Assembly (NCBI RefSeq): GCF_001613405.1 | Contig: NZ_BDCH01000023.1 | Coordinates: forward strand, 62,001 to 126,000 | Length of the DNA stretch: 64,000 bases | Reading direction: 5' to 3' | Origin: Nocardia crassostreae | Lineage (GTDB): Bacteria > Actinomycetota > Actinomycetes > Mycobacteriales > Mycobacteriaceae | Shown: in pieces, positions 59,277-64,000 of the stretch | Numbering within the stretch: position 1 is the first letter of the stretch | Layout of the letters: every line of letters begins with the position of its first letter | Program-made: the position numbers and the translations under genes | The notes under the pieces: generated by a model | What the model was told of the DNA's origin: nothing | Database searches by the model: none | Seen by the model: only the letters and a program-made list of their open reading frames with translations

Positions 59277-59927
59277 ATGCCACCGAAACGACAAGCATCC
59301 AAAATACCTGGCCCACCTCGGAAAACACCCGCCGAACCGCGCCGCGCCCCGCAGCAGGAGCGTTCGCGCCTCATGGTGGCGCGCATTGTCGACGCCGGGC
59401 AGCAGGTGCTCATCGCGCACGGCTACGACGGCGCGTCGACCAATCGCATTGCCGCGGTGGCGGGCATCAGTCCCGGCTCGCTGTATCAGTACTTCCCGAA
59501 CAAGGACGCCGTGGTGGCGGCGGTCATCGAGCGGTACACCACGGAGGTCGCCGACCGCGTCCGCGCGCGGGTGCTGGCCAACCTGGCGAGAAGGCCGGAA
59601 GTCGCCGTGCCGGAGACCATTGCCGAGCTGCTCGACGCGCTGGGCAATCATCGGGAGCTGTTGCGCGCGGTGGTCGAGCAGACCCCACGATTGTCCACCG
59701 GCGCCACGGTTTTCGCCTTCGAGCAGCAGATCGGCGAGCTGGCGCGGGCGGCGCTGACCATGCGGGCCCGCGCGGTCCCGGCGGAGGTGGATTCCGATGC
59801 CGCGGCCTGGATGCTGGTGCGGGCGGTCGAACATCTCACCATCCGCTATCTGCTCGACGATCCGCCCATTGCCCGGGAGCGGTTCCTGGCCGATATCACC
59901 CGACTGGTGCTCAACTACTTCCGCTGA
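59277..59927 (+). CDS. TetR-family regulator divergent from the MpaB-like pair
   Basis: A 216-residue TetR protein with a long basic N-terminal arm (P-P-K-R-Q-A-S-K-I-P-G-P-P-R-K) and HTH I-A-A-V-A-G-I-S-P-G-S-L-Y-Q-Y-F-P-N-K at about 60-78. It is 65 bases from the divergent MpaB-like gene; the gap holds CGAAT and ATTCG elements but no clear palindrome. The two oxygenase genes are the likely targets. Confidence 0.88.
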   Translation: MPPKRQASKIPGPPRKTPAEPRRAPQQERSRLMVARIVDAGQQVLIAHGYDGASTNRIAAVAGISPGSLYQYFPNKDAVVAAVIERYTTEVADRVRARVLANLARRPEVAVPETIAELLDALGNHRELLRAVVEQTPRLSTGATVFAFEQQIGELARAALTMRARAVPAEVDSDAAAWMLVRAVEHLTIRYLLDDPPIARERFLADITRLVLNYFR

Positions 59928-59986
59928 GCCCGACGACGTCCGCAGAGGCCCGGCGCGAGTGGAACGCGAGCAAGTCGGCCGACTGG

Positions 59987-61363
59987 TCAGGCCGTGGACG
60001 GAATCGGGGCCGCTGGGAGTTTCAGTAGCAGTTCCACCGCGCGGGCCGCGCTCTGGGCCGCGCTTTCCATGGTCGCCGACCAATCGGTGCTGGTCCAGTC
60101 ACCCGCGAGCACCAGGGTCGGCACCGAGGTGCGCTGTCCCGGCCGCAGCCCGGCCGTGCCGACGACCTGGGAGAACGTGGCGCGCGGCATCGGAACGACC
60201 TGGGCGTGCAGGACTTTCGCGTCCACGGCGGCCGGATAGTACCGGCACAGCAGCGCCATCTGCTCGGCCACCACCGCGTCGTGCGGTTTGTGGATCTGCT
60301 CGTACGCGCCGCTGGTGGTCAGGCAGTAGAGCCAGCCGTGCGCGGTGGAGCGGCCGTGCATGCGCTGCCGGTCGAAGACCTCGTCGATGACGCCCTGCCC
60401 GCCGATGAGCGCCTCGAACTCGCTCTTCGTCCCCAGCGGACGGTCCAGGTAGAGGTTGGTGCTCACGATCGGCGTGTAGCCGAGTTTGTCGGCGGCGGAA
60501 TAGATCTCATCGTGTTCGGGCAGCTGGTCCAGCAGACCCCCGATATTCGAGTTGGGCACCGCGCACACCACGGCGTCGGCGGGCACCACATCGCCGTCGG
60601 CCATGAACACCCCGGTCACCGCCCCGTCCTCGATGAGAATGCGGCGCGCCACCGCGCGGTGTTCGACACGGACCCCGTAGCGCCGGAACACCTCCTGCGC
60701 CCCGGTGACGAACAGGGTGTCGAGATCGACGGAGGGATAGCCGATGGTGGCGGGGCGGCGATGCTTGACGCCCAAGCGAATTCCGGTCGCCATCACATCC
60801 GCGAAGACCTTCGCCGATTCCTGGTGCACCGGTTCGGCGGCAATACCCAGCGCCAGCCAATCCCACAGCGCCTCGCGCGCGGTGGCGGGCATGCCGACGC
60901 GCTGAAACCATTGCTCGGTGCTGATATCTGCCAGATCGGCGGGCTGATTGAGGCATTCCCAGCCCATGCACACCGTCGCCACGGCCGCGTGGATCCGGTC
61001 GGCGGGACTCGCGTCCGGATGCGCCCCGAACAGGGTGCGCAGGGCCTGTGAACCCTTGGTGCCCATAGTGGTGTGGCGGCCGTCGGGCCAGCGCAGCACG
61101 CCCTCGTTCGGGAATCTCACGTACTTGCGGGTGCCGACGCTCTCCAGATAGCGGAACAGGTGGTCGTAGCCGCTGGCAATGACGTGCTGGCCGTTGTCGG
61201 GCACGTCGTGCAGCGTCGGCACCTCCAGCGCGTGCGTGCGGCCGCCCAGGCGACCGCGCCGTTCCAGCAGGGTCACCTGTTTGCCTGCTTCGGCCAGCCA
61301 GACGGCGGAGGCGAGCCCGGCCAGCCCGCCTCCGATCACGACATATCGACGCGGATCGTGCAT
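59987..61363 (-). CDS. FAD-dependent oxidoreductase, HpnE/phytoene-desaturase-like
   Basis: A 458-residue amine-oxidase-fold flavoprotein. FAD motif V-V-I-G-G-G-L-A-G-L-A-S-A-V-W-L-A and E-R-R-G-R-L-G-G-R-T-H (about 6-45), D-N-G-Q-H-V-I conserved in hydroxysqualene dehydroxylase HpnE, and the C-terminal V-L-A-G-D-W-T-S-T-D-W-S-A-T-M-E-S-A. HpnE turns hydroxysqualene into squalene; close relatives are phytoene desaturases. No squalene or carotenoid synthase gene is nearby, so the substrate is uncertain. ATG 61363. Confidence 0.8.
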   Translation of the reverse strand: MHDPRRYVVIGGGLAGLASAVWLAEAGKQVTLLERRGRLGGRTHALEVPTLHDVPDNGQHVIASGYDHLFRYLESVGTRKYVRFPNEGVLRWPDGRHTTMGTKGSQALRTLFGAHPDASPADRIHAAVATVCMGWECLNQPADLADISTEQWFQRVGMPATAREALWDWLALGIAAEPVHQESAKVFADVMATGIRLGVKHRRPATIGYPSVDLDTLFVTGAQEVFRRYGVRVEHRAVARRILIEDGAVTGVFMADGDVVPADAVVCAVPNSNIGGLLDQLPEHDEIYSAADKLGYTPIVSTNLYLDRPLGTKSEFEALIGGQGVIDEVFDRQRMHGRSTAHGWLYCLTTSGAYEQIHKPHDAVVAEQMALLCRYYPAAVDAKVLHAQVVPMPRATFSQVVGTAGLRPGQRTSVPTLVLAGDWTSTDWSATMESAAQSAARAVELLLKLPAAPIPSTA

Positions 61364-61416
61364 GAGCGCTCCCGAGAACCGAACCTACACAAGGCAAGGT
61401 AGTCCCCGGGTTCGGA

Positions 61417-62874
61417 CTACGTCCGCGAAATGCTCTCTGCTGAGCGATGTTTGCGGGCCAGCAGCGGATAGCCCGCGCACACCAGTGCGCCCCAGACCAC
61501 GCCGACGACGACGGCCGAGCGCCCGGCCTCGGTGAAGAAGAGCAGCACCACGACCAGTACCAGGAAGGCCAATGCCAGCACAGTGGTCACGGGCGCGCCC
61601 GGCAGCCGGTAGTCGCTGGCCGGGAGCAGACCCTGCCGCACACGCGCACGGTAGATCCAGTGGCAGACCAGGATGATGCCCCACACGAAGATGATGCCGA
61701 TGGTGGACACCGAGGTGATGTAGGCGAAGGCCTTGTCCGGCGAGAAGTAGTTCACCGCCACGCCGATCACCATGATGGCCGCCGAGAGCGCGATGCCCGC
61801 GGCCGGGACCGATCGCTTGCTCAGCGCGCCGAGCGCCTCGGGGGCCTCCTCGCGCTGCGCCAGGCTGCGCAGCATGCGCCCGGTGGAGTAGATGCCGGAG
61901 TTGCACGAGGACAGCGCCGCGGTCAGCAGCACGAAGTTGATGATGCCCGCCGCGCCCGGAATGCCGATCTGCTGGAACACCTCCACGAACGGGCTCTTGC
62001 CCGCGTGGAAGTTGCGCCAGCTCGACACCGACATGATGACGATGAGCGCGCCCACATAGAACAGGCCGATGCGGAAGGGCAGGGTGTTGATGGCCTTGCG
62101 CAGCGTCTTCTTCGGATCGCGCGCCTCGCCCGCGGTCACGCCGACCAGTTCCACGCCGACATAGGCGAACAGCACGATCTGCAGCACCAGCAGCGCCTGG
62201 CCGAAGCCGTTGGGGAAGACGCCGCCGTCGTTCCACAGATTGGTGACCGTCGGATCGGCGGCATGGCCGAAACCGAAGACGAGCACGCCGATACCGATGA
62301 CGATCATGAAGACAATGGCGGTGACCTTGATGGCGGAGAACCAGAATTCGCCCTCGCCGAACAGCTTCACCGACACCAGGTTCGCCACGAACATGATGCC
62401 CAGCACCACCAGCGCGGTCACCCACTGCGGGATGTCGAACCAGTACTGCACGTACTTACCGGCCACGGTGATCTCGGCCATGCAGGTCGCGACCCAGACC
62501 GCCCAATAGGTCCAGCCGGTGGCGAAGCCTGCGAAGCGGCCCAGGAACTCGTTCGCGTATTCGGCGAAGCTGCCGGTGACGGGGCGATAGGTGAGCAGTT
62601 CGCCCAGCGCCCGCATGATCACGAAGATGGCCAGACCGGCCGCCAGATAGGCCAGGATGAGCGCCGGACCCGCCTGTTCGATGGCGCCGCCCGCGCCGTA
62701 GAACAGGCCGGTGCCGATGGCGCCGCCGATGGCGATCATCTGGATGGTGCGCGGGGAGAGTCCGCGCGAATACCCCTCGTCCGATGGCTCGGTGGCGGCC
62801 TGCTTTTCAGAGGCTGTCAATGGTGTTCCCTTCCCACGTGCGTGCGGCCGCCGACGCCTCGTCATTGTGCGCAC
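61417..62874 (-). CDS. APC-family amino-acid permease
   Basis: About 467-485 residues with twelve hydrophobic segments. G-G-A-I-G-T-G-L-F-Y-G-A-G-G-A-I near the start, F-A-Y-V-G-V-E-L-V-G-V-T-A-G-E in helix 6 and N-F-V-L-L-T-A-A-L-S-S-C-N-S are typical of the AAT group that includes GabP and CycA. It imports amino acids (for example D-Ser, Gly, Ala or GABA) with protons. Start is uncertain: ATG/GTG at 62874 leaves a basic leader, whereas TTG at 62820 follows GAAGGGAAC. Confidence 0.92.
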   Translation of the reverse strand: MRTMTRRRRPHARGKGTPLTASEKQAATEPSDEGYSRGLSPRTIQMIAIGGAIGTGLFYGAGGAIEQAGPALILAYLAAGLAIFVIMRALGELLTYRPVTGSFAEYANEFLGRFAGFATGWTYWAVWVATCMAEITVAGKYVQYWFDIPQWVTALVVLGIMFVANLVSVKLFGEGEFWFSAIKVTAIVFMIVIGIGVLVFGFGHAADPTVTNLWNDGGVFPNGFGQALLVLQIVLFAYVGVELVGVTAGEARDPKKTLRKAINTLPFRIGLFYVGALIVIMSVSSWRNFHAGKSPFVEVFQQIGIPGAAGIINFVLLTAALSSCNSGIYSTGRMLRSLAQREEAPEALGALSKRSVPAAGIALSAAIMVIGVAVNYFSPDKAFAYITSVSTIGIIFVWGIILVCHWIYRARVRQGLLPASDYRLPGAPVTTVLALAFLVLVVVLLFFTEAGRSAVVVGVVWGALVCAGYPLLARKHRSAESISRT

Positions 62875-62968
62875 GAGATCCCCACGGCCGCGCCGAGCTT
62901 GCCGACGGGTTGCCGAGCTCGGGCCAACAGCGTGTCACACTACCGGAGGGGTCTCAGGGGATTCCGCA

Positions 62969-63427
62969 TCAGCGCCGGACTTCGCGGATCGGCGCGCCGC
63001 CGGGCGGGAGTTGATCGTCGGTGCCGTCGACGAGTTCGACGCCGGTCACGATCTCGGTTTCGATGCGGATGACGTGGTCGGCGGGCATGGTGATCCACGG
63101 GTCCAGCAACGTCTCGTAGCGCCGCAACTGGTCCCGGTCCATGACCACCCGCGCGACCCCGGTGACGATGACACTCCAGCCGCGCCTGGTGTTCTCGTCG
63201 AAGTCGTCGGCCTCGTACGCGACCACCTGCCCGCCACCGCGCAGCAGGCTCGCGCCCAGGTTCGCCCGCACCACCACGGCATCGGCTTCCACGATATGGT
63301 TCACCGGCCGAATAACGGGAACTCCACGGCGCGAGAAAGCGATTCGCCCATATTGCGCGCCCGCCAGCCGCTTCAGTGAGTCGGCAGCAGAGAGCTCGCG
63401 CAGCTTTCTTTGCCCTTCGCCGCCCAT
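62969..63427 (-). CDS. Pyridoxamine 5'-phosphate oxidase-like flavin/F420-binding protein
   Basis: A 152-residue split-barrel protein of the Pyridox_ox_2-like kind: L-A-G-A-Q-Y-G-R-I-A-F-S-R-R-G-V-P-V-I-R-P-V split here for length, G-W-S-V-I-V-T-G-V-A and the late I-R-I-E-T-E-I-V-T-G. It likely binds FMN or F420. Actinobacteria hold many paralogues of mostly unknown function. ATG 63427 has GGCGG upstream; a longer start at 63490 is possible. Confidence 0.8.
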   Translation of the reverse strand: MGGEGQRKLRELSAADSLKRLAGAQYGRIAFSRRGVPVIRPVNHIVEADAVVVRANLGASLLRGGGQVVAYEADDFDENTRRGWSVIVTGVARVVMDRDQLRRYETLLDPWITMPADHVIRIETEIVTGVELVDGTDDQLPPGGAPIREVRR

Positions 63428-63520
63428 ATTTCCGATTGTGGTCCATTGCCCCGGTTTACGCCAATTGTGTTGCCGCAACGGCAGGTTCACCCGGCGACTC
63501 TACCGCCGCGTAAGGTCCGA

Positions 63521-64000
63521 TCAGCGCCGCGGCGGCGCCTGGACCTGCACCGGAGCCTTATCCACGCGCAGACCCTTCCAGCTGGGCATGCGCAGCCGTT
63601 CGCCGGAGAATTCGCGGAATTCGACGTCGCCGACCAGGATCGGTTCCACCCAGTGCCAGCCCGCCGCCGCGGCCTCCGGCGGGGATGTTCGAAAGGACTT
63701 GTCGAGACTCCTATTTCGTCGAGCGCGCCGCGAATGGCACGGCGGGCGGCCTGGGTGAAGCCGGTGCCGACATTGCCGATGTACACGAAGCGGCCGGTGT
63801 CGTCGTAGGCGCCCAGCACCAGCGAGCCGAAGGTGTGCTGGAATCCGCCCGCCCCCGGGGTCCAGCCCGCGACCACCACCTCGGTGTTGTTGCGCAGCGG
63901 GGTCTTGATCCAGGCCGGGGAGCGGCGACCGGGCAGATAGACCGATTCGACCCGTTTGGAGACGATGCCTTCCAGCCGATGCTCGCGCGCCACGATCAGC
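63521..64000 (-). pseudogene. 3' part of a LigD-type ATP-dependent DNA ligase, frameshifted (partial at window end)
   Basis: The frame enters from the right edge and reads L-E-G-I-V-S-K-R (ligase motif IV), W-I-K-T-P (motif V), then the OB-fold A-G-W-T-P-G and G-S-L-V-L-G-A-Y. This matches the C-terminal ligase domain of actinobacterial NHEJ ligases (LigD or LigC). Near 63690 the frame breaks: F-E-H-P-R-R-R-P shows the wrong frame, and the next frame continues the conserved A-G-W-H-W-V-E-P-I-L-V-G-D-V-E-F-R-E-F to the stop at 63521. One extra C in the CCCC run would join the halves (E-H-P-P-P-E). The remaining gene lies outside the window. Confidence 0.75.

Noticed and set aside
1..64000. Stop codon reassignment as explanation for in-frame stops
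   Set aside because: The interrupted codons correspond to different amino acids and all three stops are involved, while the same stops end intact genes normally.

Overview
The window reads as a high-GC actinobacterial chromosome from the mycolic-acid branch, most likely Nocardia or a close relative. Grounds: a complete yrbE-mce operon, a wax ester synthase/DGAT, a two-domain fatty acyl-CoA reductase, a mycolate/cyclopropane methyltransferase relative, an alkB-rubredoxin operon, a cutinase, many TetR regulators and a SigF-type stress locus. No tRNA, rRNA, CRISPR array, IS element or phage module was found.

Layout. 1-6.9 kb: a surface-glycan or small-molecule cluster (beta-helix Tat lipoprotein, tandem acetyltransferase, class III aminotransferase, GT4 glycosyltransferase, SDR, amidohydrolase). 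6.9-8.5 kb: PHP phosphoesterase and Uma2-type protein. 8.9-16.4 kb: neutral lipid and envelope genes (acyl-CoA reductase, cutinase, WS/DGAT, alpha/beta hydrolase, expansin-like protein, broken cyclopropane synthase). 16.3-22.4 kb: redox enzymes and small regulators, including a collapsed XRE gene. 22.4-32 kb: yrbE-mce lipid importer operon with a trailing Mce-associated protein and two TetR genes on the same strand. 32.6-35.6 kb: alkane hydroxylase operon with a divergent TetR and a strong palindrome between them. 35.6-43.1 kb: assorted housekeeping and lipid genes (split gene, baeRF/Vms1-like protein, lipase, acyl-CoA carboxylase beta subunit, ABC1 kinase-like protein, lipoprotein). 43.2-48.5 kb: SigF, anti-sigma, PAS-ANTAR and STAS proteins with hemerythrin, CsbD-like and small membrane proteins; two SigF-type promoters are readable here. 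48.5-53.7 kb: degraded FAD oxidoreductase, XRE/DUF397 pair, DUF574 methyltransferase, small proteins, GntR. 53.7-64 kb: polysaccharide deacetylase, HxlR/SDR pair, LysE exporter, two MpaB-like (DUF2236) proteins with a TetR, an HpnE-like FAD enzyme, amino-acid permease, PNPOx-like protein, and the 3' end of a LigD-type ligase.

How the genes fit together. Much of the window handles lipids: import of hydrophobic substrates (Mce), terminal oxidation of alkanes (AlkB), reduction of acyl-CoA and esterification to wax or triacylglycerol (AcrA-like, WS/DGAT), and release by cutinase and lipases. A second theme is stress signalling through SigF.

The most striking property is the number of broken genes. 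Single-base stops interrupt the tandem GNAT, the GT4, yrbEB, alkB and the cyclopropane synthase; homopolymer-length frameshifts break four genes; internal or terminal deletions break an XRE regulator, a rubredoxin reductase, a phosphoketolase, a thioesterase and an FAD oxidoreductase. Because the lost codons encode different amino acids, this is not codon reassignment. It is either real decay or poor base calling in the source assembly, and should be settled before any functional conclusion. I did not find a clearly new biological system; the best leads are the left-end glycan cluster, the SigF promoter pair, and several strong unassigned palindromes.
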